A DNA stretch of 64,000 nt from Butyrivibrio fibrisolvens (GCF_023206215.1 NZ_CP065800.1:2108001-2172000), one strand, 5' to 3'; shown: positions 25,253-35,758, counted from the stretch's first letter. Notes: generated from the sequence alone by a model not told the origin. Translations and numbers: made by a program.

Positions 25253-27028
25253 ATGTCAAGGACAACTGAAAACAAGAAGAATAAGGTCAGTTTTTTCAAA
25301 TCTATTCCGGTTCAGATTTTGTTCTTTAATATTCTGATGTTGCTGGTATTTAACATAGTAAGCTACATTGTTAACGATGGAATATCATCCATGTCTGACA
25401 GTGCTCAGGGTATAATTGCCGGAGTAACCGAGCTGGTTCATAAAGAGGGAACAGTTAAGGAAGATCTGGCCAGGATTGACGGAACGATCCAGAGCGCACT
25501 GGGACTATGGTCATATTACACTGATGCTGATAAAGAGAGAATCGGAAGCGAGCTTAAATCCTACGAGAGCGAAGTGACCACTCTTGTAAAAGAAATCGGC
25601 GATGAGTTTACTATATATGGCAATCCAAACGCAACGACACAGCTTGATGCTTCGGCAAACGCTCTTATTGCGAACGTTGATGAAGTGTTCAATATCATGA
25701 TGACAACCGGCGATGGACGTGTTGCCTCGGAGATACTTACCGGAGATTATATGACTAACATGGAAGGTGTCAAAGCAGGCATGACAACCCTTGATGCATC
25801 GGTGGATGCACTTAAGGGTAATGTTGTAAATTATATGGCACAGACAAGAAGTAAAATAACTGTCATGAATGTAACAGGAATGGTTGTGTTTATCGTGTGC
25901 CTTCTTTTGAACCTCTATGTTTCATTTGTTCTTATCACCAAAGTTATTGTTAAGATTTCCGACTCTGTTCAGGAAATTATAAATGATATCAACGCCGGAA
26001 AGGGTGACCTTACAGCAAGAGTAAATGTTAAGACCGGAAATGAGCTTGTATTTATAAGAGACGGCATAAATGATTTTATTGAAACCCTGCAGGGCGTAAT
26101 GAAAGATGTTAAGAGCGGAACACTCATTCTTACAGATTCCGCAGACAAGATGACCTCACAGATCGCTTTGGCTAACGACAACATCACCAACACATCAGCG
26201 GCGCTTGAGGAGCTTTCAGCCAGCATGGACAATGTGTCAACTACAGCTTCTAACATTAAGGAGCAGCTCAATGATGTAAGAGATGCGGTGGAGAGCATCA
26301 ATGATGAGGTTGCTTCAGGAAAAGAGCGTGCAGACGAGATCCAGAAGGAAGCTGATACCATTAAGAATGAGGCTATGCAGAAGAAGGAGAATACAGGTGC
26401 CAGAGTTGAGGCGCTCAGCAAGACCCTTGATGAGTCAGTAAAGGAAAGTGAGCAGGTTAATCAGATCGGAGAACTTACCAAGGTTATCCTCGATATAGCT
26501 TCCCAGACAAACCTTCTTGCACTTAACGCCAGCATTGAGGCTGCAAGAGCAGGTGATGCCGGCAAGGGCTTTGCGGTAGTTGCGCAGGAGATCAGTGCAC
26601 TTGCCGATAACAGCAGACAGACAGCCGGAAATATTCAGACTATAAGTGAGAATGTGACAAAGGCTGTTCAGGAGCTTTCGAATAATGCCATCGAGGTTGT
26701 AGATTTTATCAACAATACTGTTATTGCCGATTATGAAGCCTTTGTTGAGACAGGAGAGAAATACGAGAGTACAGCAGAGATAATGAATGAAATTCTTGAA
26801 GGCTTTACTGAGAAGGCAGACTCTCTTGATAACACAATGCACAGCATGGCAGACTCAATTCTTACAATCACCGATTCTGTTGAAGAGTCCACACAGGCCA
26901 TCAGCCTTTCAGCTTCCAACTCTACGGAGATTGTGGGAGAAATTCAAGAAATCGGAGAGGCCATGGATAATAACAATCAGGTTACGAACAAACTTAGCGA
27001 CAGTACAAAGAAGTTTATAAACGTATAA
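25253..27028 (+). CDS. Methyl-accepting chemotaxis protein
   Basis: 591 residues. Membrane segment 1 (about 20-40), a helical extracellular sensor of about 160 residues, membrane segment 2 (about 203-225), a HAMP linker, and a cytoplasmic signalling hairpin whose tip carries [21 protein letters not shown] near residue 415-432, the CheA/CheW contact site. It signals a chemical cue to the flagellar motor. The longer in-frame start at 25220 is rejected because AAAGGAG lies just before ATG 25253. The sensor type (four-helix bundle) is inferred from its helical character. A strong terminator follows. Confidence 0.93.
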   Translation: MSRTTENKKNKVSFFKSIPVQILFFNILMLLVFNIVSYIVNDGISSMSDSAQGIIAGVTELVHKEGTVKEDLARIDGTIQSALGLWSYYTDADKERIGSELKSYESEVTTLVKEIGDEFTIYGNPNATTQLDASANALIANVDEVFNIMMTTGDGRVASEILTGDYMTNMEGVKAGMTTLDASVDALKGNVVNYMAQTRSKITVMNVTGMVVFIVCLLLNLYVSFVLITKVIVKISDSVQEIINDINAGKGDLTARVNVKTGNELVFIRDGINDFIETLQGVMKDVKSGTLILTDSADKMTSQIALANDNITNTSAALEELSASMDNVSTTASNIKEQLNDVRDAVESINDEVASGKERADEIQKEADTIKNEAMQKKENTGARVEALSKTLDESVKESEQVNQIGELTKVILDIASQTNLLALNASIEAARAGDAGKGFAVVAQEISALADNSRQTAGNIQTISENVTKAVQELSNNAIEVVDFINNTVIADYEAFVETGEKYESTAEIMNEILEGFTEKADSLDNTMHSMADSILTITDSVEESTQAISLSASNSTEIVGEIQEIGEAMDNNNQVTNKLSDSTKKFINV

Positions 27029-27050
27029 TACTATTTAATAGTTTTTTAAT

Positions 27051-27099
27051 AAAAGGGGCTGTGAAGAAATGATTTCTCATTTTTTCACAGCCCCTTTTT
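27051..27099 (+). terminator. Strong terminator after the chemotaxis receptor gene
   Basis: About 14 paired bases between AAAAGGGGCTGTGAA (27051-27065) and its complement ending at 27097, with a T run. The next 150 bases hold no gene. Confidence 0.9.
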
Positions 27100-27253
27100 G
27101 TGTGCCGAAAGTGGACCTGGGGGGACGGTGTTAGTGGTTTACTTTTGTGCTAAAAGATTAAGGGTAAGGCTTGCCTTTATTGATATGATTTTATTAAAAT
27201 GTAAGAAAGCACCATGGAATAATATTGGATTAACCGATGAGAGAAGATAGATT

Positions 27254-27631
27254 ATGGACAAATCATGGTCAGAAAACAATAAAGAAATACAGAAATTGTT
27301 GACGAAGGAAGCAACCTTTAAAGATGCTATTCAGAAGCTTTTGGCTTTCCGTGAGGAAATGTTTGAGCAGATCACACAGATTGTGAGTGAATACCCGGAT
27401 GAGGCCTTTGCCAAAATGCCTTTTGCGGGTGCGGACGGATATCACAGTAAAACCCTTGCCTATTCTATCTGGCATATTTTCAGGATTGAAGATATAGTTG
27501 CCCATGAGATGATAGCAGGGGATAGTCAAATCCTTTTTACAAATGACTTTCATAATCGCATTGGCGCACCTATTATTACTACGGGTAATGAACTTCAGGG
27601 AAACGAGATTGCAGAGTTTTCAGTTTATTGA
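27254..27631 (+). CDS. DinB-like protein, C-terminally truncated
   Basis: 125 residues beginning MDKSWSENNKEIQKLL and including GADGYHSKTLAYSIWHIFRIEDIVAHEM, the first helices and metal-type histidines of DinB-like four-helix proteins. The family usually needs 150-180 residues; here the frame ends at EIAEFSVY right after the second helix pair, so the end is missing. Start ATG 27254 follows GAGAGAAG. Probably non-functional or a recent deletion. Confidence 0.6.
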   Translation: MDKSWSENNKEIQKLLTKEATFKDAIQKLLAFREEMFEQITQIVSEYPDEAFAKMPFAGADGYHSKTLAYSIWHIFRIEDIVAHEMIAGDSQILFTNDFHNRIGAPIITTGNELQGNEIAEFSVY

Positions 27632-27684
27632 ACCTGGTACTATTAATTGGTTGTGAATATGGCGAGTATGGAGGGTGATATTTC

Positions 27685-28338
27685 ATGAAGGCAGAATACA
27701 TTAGTGAAGAAATGGATTCTTCAGGTTTTGTAGTTCTTGCAGATTATATACCGGGCATAATTCAGGAAATAAGGTATCACTCCACTTATAATTTTATAGG
27801 TGACAGGATTGATGGATATGAAGAGCCAGTGGCGCTACTGACCAAAGAAGCGGCTCGAGCCTTGAAAAGTGTCAGTAATGAGATGATGGTTCAGGGTTAC
27901 AGACTTAAAGTATATGACGCCTACAGGCCAGCCCGTGCGGTTAAGCATTTTGTTCTGTGGGGGATAGAAGATACTGATATCAGGATGAAGCCTTATTTTT
28001 ATCCGGATCTTGAAAAACAGGAACTCTTTGTAAAAGGATATATAGCAAAGAATTCAAGTCACAGCAAGGGAAGTACTGTTGATCTGACTTTATTTGATAT
28101 GAAGTCGGGTAAAGAAGTTGATATGGGAAGTCCCTTTGACCATTTTAGCGAAGTATCTCATCCGGATTATAAGGGCATAACAGATGAGCAGTATGAAAAC
28201 CGCATGGCTCTCCAAAAGGTAATGATAAGGAATGGGTTTAAACCTATTGACTGCGAATGGTGGCACTTTACTTTGGAGAACGAACCTTATCCTGAAACAT
28301 ATTTTGATTTTCCTATTTCAATTAAGTATTTGAAATAA
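27685..28338 (+). CDS. D-alanyl-D-alanine dipeptidase (VanX/DdpX type, M15 family)
   Basis: 217 residues with all expected residues: YDAYRP with Arg81, the zinc motif SSHSKGSTVD with His126 and Asp133, and EWWHF with catalytic Glu191 and zinc ligand His194. The enzyme cuts D-Ala-D-Ala, either for peptidoglycan recycling or vancomycin resistance; no vanHA genes are near, so housekeeping or nutrient use is more likely. No signal peptide is visible. Start ATG 27685 follows GGAGGGTGA. Confidence 0.9.
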   Translation: MKAEYISEEMDSSGFVVLADYIPGIIQEIRYHSTYNFIGDRIDGYEEPVALLTKEAARALKSVSNEMMVQGYRLKVYDAYRPARAVKHFVLWGIEDTDIRMKPYFYPDLEKQELFVKGYIAKNSSHSKGSTVDLTLFDMKSGKEVDMGSPFDHFSEVSHPDYKGITDEQYENRMALQKVMIRNGFKPIDCEWWHFTLENEPYPETYFDFPISIKYLK

Positions 28339-28350
28339 AGGGTGGCGTTT

Positions 28351-28503
28351 ATGTCAGATGAATCCAAGAATAATCCCAAAAAAGATCTTAAGTCTATAAA
28401 AACAAAGAGTAATCCTAAGAAGGATGCTCTTGCCAATGCGCCAGAGCAGGTGCTGGCTATGGCAATAAGAGACGCCATGAGGAAGGATAAGGATAAAACT
28501 TAA
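28351..28503 (+). CDS. Small basic protein of 50 residues
   Basis: ATG 28351 follows GGGTGGCG and the frame runs to TAA 28501-28503. It has two near-repeats of KSNPKKD-type text (NNPKKDLKSIK, SNPKKDALAN) and ends AIRDAMRKDKDKT. It lies 12 bases after the dipeptidase gene, so the two are likely co-transcribed. Function unknown. Confidence 0.6.
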   Translation: MSDESKNNPKKDLKSIKTKSNPKKDALANAPEQVLAMAIRDAMRKDKDKT

Positions 28504-28561
28504 TTTTAATTCACAAGGTTCGAATCGCAGGACTTACACAAATTTCGTAAGGAGAAATTAT

Positions 28562-29686
28562 ATGAAAAAAAGAATAGTAAGTATCACATTAGCTGTTGTT
28601 ATGACCAGTTTTCTTTTAACAGGTTGTAATAAAGAAAACATTGCTAATGAAGATAACAATAATACGGAAACAGATTCAGGCGATGGATTATCTACTTTGG
28701 ATTCTTCAGATACTACGGAATCAGAACCTGATGCTGATGTAGCTGATAGTAGTGATACAGATATCGAAACTGAAATTACAACTGATACAGATAGCCAAAC
28801 CTTTAATTATCATTTTGCTGATCAGGATGAAGCTATTAGCTGTTTTCTTTCAAATGAAGATTACTTCAATGGCTTTAGTACTTGTGATCTTCAATACAAA
28901 ACCGGCAAAAAAGATGGAACAATTGAAGATTATAAGGAATTTGGCGTATCCCAGATGCTAGAATTCACCGATTCTGAAAAAGAATCTATTGATAAGCTGA
29001 TGGCGGAAATTGAAGAAGATATTGCTTCAAATGGATATTACATTCCTGAAGTCGATGAGATTACATTTATTAAATCTACTCAGGATGAAGAAAACGGTAG
29101 CGGCGCATATACTCATGGAACACAGATTTATTTTGGTCAGAGCTTTGTTGACTTATTCACATCAGACGATCCTGATTATTACAAATATGGAAAGTCTATT
29201 TTGTGGCACGAAATATTCCATTGCCTGACCAGAAATAATCCGGATTTTAGAGCTTATATGTACAGCATCATAAATTTTACAGTTCAGGATAATGAATATG
29301 ATATTCCTCCGTCAGTTTTTGATAAATATATTTCAAATCCTGATGTTGAACATCACAATGCCTATGCAACTTTCCATATTAATGGTGAAGATATAGACTG
29401 CTATACAGTTCTCATAGCTACCAAGCCTTTTGAAAAGGAAGGCGATTCATTTTTTGACTGCATGGAGACTGCTCTTGTGCCAGTAGATGGTTCTGATATC
29501 TACTACGTTCCTGATGATGCCGACAATTTCTGGGATGTATTTGGTATGAATACTGGATATGTAATAGATCCGGAGGAATGTATGGCAGATAATTTCAGCT
29601 ATGCATTAACATATGGACTTGAAGAAGATTATGAATCTCCGGAGATAATCGAAGCGATAATTGATTATTTATCCATGCAAAAATAA
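28562..29686 (+). CDS. Lipoprotein with HExxH zinc-peptidase motif
   Basis: 374 residues. Signal peptide MKKRIVSITLAVVMTS then LLTGC with lipid-anchor Cys22, and an Asp/Glu/Thr-rich linker to about residue 75. The HEIFH motif at 216-220 gives two zinc ligands and the catalytic Glu; EECMADNFSYA at about 338-348 offers a Glu or Asp third ligand, as in gluzincin-like peptidases. It probably acts outside the membrane on proteins or peptides. No known family was named with certainty. Start ATG 28562 follows AAGGAGA. Confidence 0.7.
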   Translation: MKKRIVSITLAVVMTSFLLTGCNKENIANEDNNNTETDSGDGLSTLDSSDTTESEPDADVADSSDTDIETEITTDTDSQTFNYHFADQDEAISCFLSNEDYFNGFSTCDLQYKTGKKDGTIEDYKEFGVSQMLEFTDSEKESIDKLMAEIEEDIASNGYYIPEVDEITFIKSTQDEENGSGAYTHGTQIYFGQSFVDLFTSDDPDYYKYGKSILWHEIFHCLTRNNPDFRAYMYSIINFTVQDNEYDIPPSVFDKYISNPDVEHHNAYATFHINGEDIDCYTVLIATKPFEKEGDSFFDCMETALVPVDGSDIYYVPDDADNFWDVFGMNTGYVIDPEECMADNFSYALTYGLEEDYESPEIIEAIIDYLSMQK

Positions 29687-30442
29687 AATATCGGAAAGGT
29701 ATTAACATATGAGATCAAAGACAGCGACCATGTAGAATCAGTAAGTGTAGAAGTTACATCTATCGATAGCCATTACGACAGTACTACCAAAGACCGAATA
29801 GGATATTGGCTTAACTATGATAGAGTCGATGTAACGGTAAAAATGGATGCAAGCTTTCGTGAACTCCCAGATAAAGATAAGTGCTATATACTCATCGGTG
29901 TCGAAGATGAAATAAACCAAAATCTGGCTGATCTGTATAATCGTAGCAAATATTATCAGCTTTATGAGCAATATAAATGCCCGTATTCCGGGAATTTAAT
30001 ATATAAAGATCTGCATTTACAATTGGATCATACAGAATGCTGTATCTTTACTGATGGCGTAGCTGAGTATAGTATCTATGGCGATTTTTATGAAGTAAGT
30101 AAGAAGAATGGTAAGTATACTACTTATCGATACAGGGAAAGAAATGGAGAAATAGTAAAGCTTGAGCTATATCACGAAGGAGGCACTAATTCAAGCAGCC
30201 AATCCACCTCTGATACCGATAAGAAACAATCCGAAGACACGAAGAACACTAACTCCTCTGGCAAAAGAGATACGACAGGCAGCAGCTCTGGCAGCTACGA
30301 CCCATACGACGTACACGACTACGACTCTGCAGACAAGTTCGCCGATGACAAGTACGAAGAATTCTACGACTACGAAGACGAGTACGAGGATGAAGACGAA
30401 GCTTATGATGCAGCGGAAGACTATTGGAATGATGAGTATTAA
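29687..30442 (+). pseudogene. Truncated paralogue of the acidic-tail membrane protein
   Basis: From 29687 the frame is open and aligns with residues from about 80 of the protein at 16407: DHVESVSVEV versus DYVESVTAEV, then YYQLYEQYK versus YYQMFEQYK, a Ser/Lys linker and the acidic tail. It lacks the membrane anchor and any start before Met at 29843. It is in the same frame as the lipoprotein gene and separated from it only by that gene's TAA (29684-29686). An ATG at 29709 with a ribosome site is out of frame. Confidence 0.65.
30253..30442 (+). repeat. About 190-bp near-identical repeat of 17228-17417
   Basis: The segment coding SGKxDTTGSSSGSYDPYDVH and the acidic tail is almost base-identical in both places, much closer than the rest of the two genes, suggesting recent gene conversion or duplication. 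Confidence 0.85.
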
Positions 30443-30459
30443 AGGAAGGGAATCCTGAT

Positions 30460-30627
30460 ATGAGCAAGCGAGACAGATACGATAGTGACGATAATAGATA
30501 TTTCTATGAGCATTATGAGGGAAAAGACTATTACGAAGGCTATTCCGGAATTAATACTGGGAAAATAGATTTAATAATATACATATTATTCGTGCTCTTC
30601 TTGATCTATATTGAAATAACCAAATAA
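30460..30627 (+). CDS. Small membrane protein of 55 residues
   Basis: ATG 30460, after GGAAGGG, runs to TAA 30625-30627. It has a charged Tyr/Asp-rich N-terminal part RYDSDDNRYFYEHYEGKDYY and one C-terminal membrane segment. The charged part recurs in the gene fragment at 36331-36546. A terminator follows at 30654-30691. Confidence 0.6.
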   Translation: MSKRDRYDSDDNRYFYEHYEGKDYYEGYSGINTGKIDLIIYILFVLFLIYIEITK

Positions 30628-30653
30628 AAGCATAGATGCAAGTAACAGTGTTG

Positions 30654-30691
30654 ATGCCAGTAACCGTAATTTATGGTCACTGGCATTTTTT
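30654..30691 (+). terminator. Terminator
   Basis: ATGCCAGT...ACC (30654-30665) pairs with GGTC..ACTGGCAT (30675-30686) and is followed by a T run. It marks the left edge of the AT-rich island. Confidence 0.75.
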
Positions 30692-30909
30692 AATTTAGAA
30701 AAAAATCTATAGAGAACGAAAAAATAATGAAATTCTTATTCTATATAAATACTTTGAATAGTATAATTATGAATTAGTAATCATATAATTGAGGAAAATT
30801 GAAGTATGAAGCTACGGGAGCAAGAGCGCTAGTTTATTGTACCTGATACCATTAAACAAAGAATTCTTTATGATATACCTGAGTTATACGGGATAAAGGA
30901 GAAAAAAGC

Positions 30910-32040
30910 ATGGAAGATAAAAGCGGTATTTATAGTTTGGGAGGATTTGCATTTCAAATATTGGTTTTGGCAATATATATTCCATTTATGCGGTCAGGAG
31001 ATTTTGTCTCATTTGAAACAATAGATGATGTTGAAACAAATTTGAAACAAGAAGAGTTAGATAATAAAGAGAATCTTTTGAATGTATCACGAATCGGCAC
31101 GAATAAACGTACCTCGATACAGGTAAAAAAAACATCCATAAATCACACCAAAGCTAAAAAAATAGTAAAGAATTGGATGATAGCAGAGATAGAAAATAAT
31201 GATATTGATAAGTTTTGTTTAATAACTGATAGAAGTGACACTGATAAAAAAATTTTTAAGAAGGTTTTGACATCGGAAATAGTCGACGAAATTCTCAATG
31301 AAAATGACAAAAAAACAAATTCTATAAACAATAGGATTAAGGCGTATAAGTATTCGGAGAATGAGCTAGAAAAGATTTGTAATAAAGTAAAATCTAAGTC
31401 AGAGGTAAAAATATTATCAAATATAGAAGCGGAAGTTAAAAAAGCATATGATAGTTATCTTATTGCCTCTTCTGTTTATGAATATACATATATTGAACGA
31501 ATACGTCAGTTTTTGTCTAATGTTGCATTTAATATTCTTGAGTGTGTGATAAAGGGGAACCCATATACGCTTAGATATGAAGACGCTGGTAAAATACAAA
31601 ATAATGTCATAACTTCTATTAACGATGAACACTTTGAACCTTCGTTCTCACAGTTCCAAAGGGTGAATAAAATAAATCTCTCTGATTTAGCTATAGCGAA
31701 TACGAGAGAGTATAAGCAGTTATGTGAATGTAAATTAGAAGAAGACTCAATAATGCGACATTTGATATATGGAGAATACTATGCTAATTGTCGCTTAAGA
31801 TACTACGAAGCGGGTAAAGTGGGTTTGGTAGATGATATTGAAGTAACTGCCCATGATAATTTTTGTAATGCAAAAGATGGGCTAAAGTATATCAAAAAAG
31901 ATACTCCAAGAAATCGGTTAGACAAAACTAAGGAATTGCCTAACGGATATGCAAAGAATGATCAAATAAAATATGGTGTTTGCATAGGTTTAACAAAGGA
32001 TGGAGTTGATCCTGGTTTACAGATTTCATGGAAGGATTGA
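30910..32040 (+). CDS. ABC-three-component (ABC-3C) system effector-type protein
   Basis: 376 residues. The start SGIYSLGGFAFQILVLAIYI, a Lys-rich QVKKTSINHTKAKKIVKNWM strand (a D/E...QVKK nuclease-like arrangement), and the C-terminal block FCNAKDGLKYIKKD resemble the large first component of predicted ABC-3C systems, usually an effector domain followed by a conserved C-terminal domain. The next two genes supply the middle component and ATPase, which supports this call. Likely role is abortive defence or nucleic-acid cleavage upon sensing; inferred. Start ATG 30910 follows AAAGGAG. Confidence 0.65.
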   Translation: MEDKSGIYSLGGFAFQILVLAIYIPFMRSGDFVSFETIDDVETNLKQEELDNKENLLNVSRIGTNKRTSIQVKKTSINHTKAKKIVKNWMIAEIENNDIDKFCLITDRSDTDKKIFKKVLTSEIVDEILNENDKKTNSINNRIKAYKYSENELEKICNKVKSKSEVKILSNIEAEVKKAYDSYLIASSVYEYTYIERIRQFLSNVAFNILECVIKGNPYTLRYEDAGKIQNNVITSINDEHFEPSFSQFQRVNKINLSDLAIANTREYKQLCECKLEEDSIMRHLIYGEYYANCRLRYYEAGKVGLVDDIEVTAHDNFCNAKDGLKYIKKDTPRNRLDKTKELPNGYAKNDQIKYGVCIGLTKDGVDPGLQISWKD

Positions 32041-32044
32041 TGTG

Positions 32045-32470
32045 ATGAATAGAGAATATGAAGTTATACAAATCAGTGTGTATGTAGATGCAGTTTATAC
32101 AATTCTTATGGAACATAACGATATTAGCATTGTACAACTTGTGTTCTATTCATATGTTTTAAATAAGACTCGTTTTTTTGAGAAGGGTATATACACTGCA
32201 AATACTAAAAATGATATTGTAAAGAAACAAATATCAGTTATTAGTGGTGATTTTGAGGGCTTTTCAAATGCGATTCCTTTTATTCTTAAAGCTATACATA
32301 TTATGAATAAATCTGGAATCATTTCAGTAGAAGATAAATATGTTCATCTTATTAACAAAAAATATAAAAGTATTTATGCAAAACTCAGCAACTTTGAAAA
32401 GAAAGCGATTACTGAAAGTAAGCGATGGAGTGATAAGCGGTTCATAAAGGAGGTCTTGCACTGTGTTTAA
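32045..32470 (+). CDS. ABC-3C system middle component
   Basis: 141 residues, mostly helical, starting MNREYEVIQISVYVDAVYTIL and ending FIKEVLHCV. Small helical, winged-helix-like proteins of this size lie between effector and ATPase in ABC-3C systems and are thought to bridge them. ATG 32045 is 4 bases after the previous stop, and the end overlaps the ATPase start by 8 bases, so all three are coupled. Confidence 0.68.
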   Translation: MNREYEVIQISVYVDAVYTILMEHNDISIVQLVFYSYVLNKTRFFEKGIYTANTKNDIVKKQISVISGDFEGFSNAIPFILKAIHIMNKSGIISVEDKYVHLINKKYKSIYAKLSNFEKKAITESKRWSDKRFIKEVLHCV

Positions 32471-34192
32471 AATTTGCAGCATTACATTGATTAGTTCTAA
32501 AGGTGAAGAATATGTATATAAATTCAATTCAGGAATCAATTTCTTTAGGGGGTCAAATGATACTGGAAAGACAGAGTTTTATAAGTTTATCGATTATATG
32601 TTTGGATCATCTTCGGATATTAATACTAATGACTGGAATAATGGAACTGTTGTAAAAGCAGTTATGGAAATAATAAACGATGAAAAAAAGTACAGATTCA
32701 CAAGAACTAATTGTGTAGAAGAAAATTATTTCTGTGACAACAATGATTATGAAACAGAGGCTATTGGTATTGATGAATATAGAGATTGCCTTGGGAATGT
32801 TTTTTCTCATAATGAAGATGAGTTGCGCAGATTACGAGACTTTACAGGAGAAAATTATACATATCGTACATTTACAATGTTTAATTTTTTAGGAGAGAAT
32901 GGTCAGGGTGAAACGTGGGATTTTTTAGACAAGTGTAGAAATATAAAATACGCTATTAAGCTCGGACCGATCCTCGATTATATTTTTAATGAAAACGTTA
33001 GTAATATTGAAAAAATATTAAACGAACTGGAAGAGTTAAAGGAGATATTACGTAAAAAGGAAGCTGAACAAGGACAATATTTTTATAATATTGAACAAGT
33101 TAATAATAATTTGCTAAAGCTAAATATTGATATTAAATTCAATGGTAATAATGTCGAAGATGTACTGAAATCATTACAAGAAAGAGAATATGAATTAGAT
33201 TATTCTCATGAAAATATTAGGAATACTATAAGTGAATTGGAAGTCATCTATAGTAATATTAGTGAGCAAATAAAAACTTATGAAACAACAGTATCAACGT
33301 ATGAACATACTAAAAAGGAAAATGAGAACAGAGAGAAACTCTTGACCAATTTAGCGGGGCTGGTAGAAGAAAATCCAGAAATGTCATATTTAATAGAACC
33401 AATAAACGGCTTGTTAAAAGATGTGGAAAATAGTATATCATTTAGTAAATATATTATAAGTGATGAAACAGTACTTGCTTTAAGAAAACAACAAGCCAAT
33501 ATTAGACATGCAATGAGACTTCTTAATTCAAAATATAGATTTTATTCTATTACTGATAAAGCTAAAGCGGTTGCTTTGATACGCGAATATTTAAGTATGA
33601 ATATAAAGAACAATATTTCTGATATAGAAGAATTAAAAAAGCGTATTTCTGATTTGAAAAGAAAATTACGTACTTTACGTGCTTCGGATAACAAGGAAAA
33701 AATAGATGTGTTTTCCGATGTAATAAATCAGTTATATAGTAGTGCTGTTGATGCATCGCCTTTTGTAAAATTTGATTTAGAGCATGATGTAAACATAAAA
33801 TATATAAAAAAGGGGAATAGATTACAAACAACAAAATCTGATAATTATTTGAGTGAAAAGATGTTGAAATAAATAAAGGAAGTATGGCAAGACATACACT
33901 AATTCAGTTATGTGGGTACCTTGCTTTTTTGAATTTATTTGTTTCTGAAAAGAAATATCCTATTGTTCCGATGTTTGTAATTGATCATATCTCAAAGCCC
34001 TTTAGCAAAGATAATTCTAAAGCAATTGGAGCAGTATTTGAAGAATTTTTTAAAATCTGTGATAAAGAAAACGTCCAGGTTATCATGTTTGATGATTGTA
34101 GTGCTAGTGATTTAGGCATTGACAATATTGACGAAACAAATTTGGTAGAAAGAAATAAGACTGGATTCAATCCTTTTTATAGTGCTCACTAA
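32463..34192 (+). CDS. ABC-3C system SMC/RecN-like ATPase, frameshifted near the C terminus
   Basis: Start GTG 32463 follows AAAGGAGG. Walker A GSNDTGKT lies at 30-37, followed by a long coiled-coil middle (roughly 180-430). The frame ends at 33872 after LSEKMLK; the missing head segment continues in another frame from about 33875 (GSMARHTLIQLCGYLAFLNL, then VPMFVIDHISKPFSK with Walker B-type residues, and MFDDCSASDLG). One extra A in the AAA at 33867-33869 would join both into a protein of about 576 residues. As written the nucleotide-binding head is split, so the system may be off, or the base was lost in sequencing. Confidence 0.75.
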
Positions 34193-35152
34193 ATCATAGT
34201 TGTCATCTTAAAAAACTGCATTATGAATCTGTTCATACAAAATGCAGTATTTTTAACTTGGAAAACTGATAATTGTGTCGCTGCATTCGTAAAAACGTAT
34301 TAGATACTTAATGATTTATGAAAACTGGCTGGTCTCAGTAATATGAGACCAGCCAGACTTTTTATTCACATAAATATGTGTCATAAAGCATTAATAACGC
34401 CAGAAAATGAAGATCTTCTATGGTTTTTACATCATAGAGAGTTGGGGTTATAAGACTTTTGTATTTATTATTTTCATTACTTATATGTTTGGACATATTG
34501 TAGCAGCAACATGAATAGAGCTGTTTTTGATTGCCCTTAATGAGGAATAAAAGCCCTGCCATTGGAAAATGAGATCCAATGACAGGGGGGGTGGCGTATC
34601 TGGAGGGGAATAGTAGAAGTGGCTATCATCGAGAGTTAATTAAAAGCAATAACAAATTAGCAATATTCAGGTAGATTGTGCTAATAAGAACGACGATAAT
34701 AGTAGTGAGATGATATTATTGTAAAAAGGGTTATGGAATTTTAAGAAATAGAAAAATTGGTGTAATAGCGTAGTACAGTTACGTGTCCTAAGTGTTATGC
34801 GTAGAAGGTGTTATAGTGATACGATTTGGCCGGAATAATTACGGCCTATTAATGCTGTATGCTATTTGTAGTGAAAATATATTATGAGTTTAAAACAAAA
34901 ATATAAGATCAGAAAAAACGATTTGATATATCTGTATGTGTTAAAGACTTTGCTCCTCAATAAACGTAAGGAACATTTGGACTTTTATACTACGGATTAT
35001 AGTCAATAGATTTTGGTCAACAAAAATCATCAAAACTATTTGAAGAAAAAATTGCGTTTTGATAATATTACGTCAATTGAGATGGCCATCTTCAAGAGAA
35101 TAACAGTGATAATGGATAGTAGAACAAATAGATAATACAAGGAGAATGTAAA
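34193..35152. other. 960-bp intergenic stretch
   Basis: AT-rich, no convincing gene. It contains a terminator (34325-34362), a hairpin at 34561-34581 (CATTGGA/TCCAATG arms) followed by a seven-G run near 34586, and short ORFs (minus strand 34362-34562; plus strand 34884-35009) that lack good ribosome sites. It is probably decayed accessory DNA. Confidence 0.5.
34325..34362. terminator. Strong hairpin terminator after the ABC-3C operon
   Basis: A 13-bp perfect stem (34325-34337 with 34344-34356) with a six-base loop and T run on the plus strand. Confidence 0.85.
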
Positions 35153-35758
35153 ATGAATTTTTATGGTCATGATGTTCAGTTTGAGTATAGTATTTACGAA
35201 GTAGGAGAAAAAGAGGGAGCGCGTTATAGATTTGATACGATAGAAGCAGTTGATGCTTTCGTGCTAGAGGCTAGATCGGATAAAAGGAATATAGGAAAAA
35301 AAGAATCCCTTCAATTGGTCATTGATGGCGATCCGGATGATGAAACTATGGTTTTGGAATACGAGGATATTCAGCCATCACCATTATCTTTTAATGAAAA
35401 GGCTCTGTTATTACAGGATATTCCTTTGCAATTGGGATGGGATATGACTTTTTGGCCGACATGCCCAATTGTAAGAATTAATGTAGTGGTGGAAGGAAAG
35501 AATAAATGGAAGACATTTATGATTGATGACATCGATTCATGCGAAGAAGCCATTGCTAGTATGAATGAGTATATTGCTGGATTTGGAGAAGAAGTATTAA
35601 AGAGAAATTCTAAAGTATACGCCTATGTTGCACCTAACAATATGATAGGCGATCAACGTCTGGTTAAAGCGTTCAGAAAAATATTGCTTTTTGAAAATGG
35701 GTATCGTCTACTTGATTTTTATGATTATTATTCTTTTTTCTTACTTCATGTGAGATGA
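35153..35758 (+). CDS. Hypothetical protein, partner of the TIR-like gene
   Basis: 201 residues, acidic, soluble, rich in beta-strand-like alternation (VQFEYSIYEVGEKEGARYRF, CPIVRINVVVEGKNKWKTF). No family recognised. ATG 35153 follows CAAGGAGA, and its stop overlaps the next start by 4 bases, so the two products are made together. This suggests a two-protein unit, for example effector plus sensor or regulator; function unknown. Confidence 0.6.
   Translation: MNFYGHDVQFEYSIYEVGEKEGARYRFDTIEAVDAFVLEARSDKRNIGKKESLQLVIDGDPDDETMVLEYEDIQPSPLSFNEKALLLQDIPLQLGWDMTFWPTCPIVRINVVVEGKNKWKTFMIDDIDSCEEAIASMNEYIAGFGEEVLKRNSKVYAYVAPNNMIGDQRLVKAFRKILLFENGYRLLDFYDYYSFFLLHVR

Noticed and set aside
33860..33884. 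Programmed -1 frameshift in the ABC-3C ATPase
   Set aside because: No X-XXY-YYZ slippery heptamer lies in the correct phase and no strong stem follows; a lost A is simpler.
34362..34562. Minus-strand ORF of 66 codons
   Set aside because: No ribosome site, starts inside a hairpin and ends within the terminator; codon content is unremarkable.
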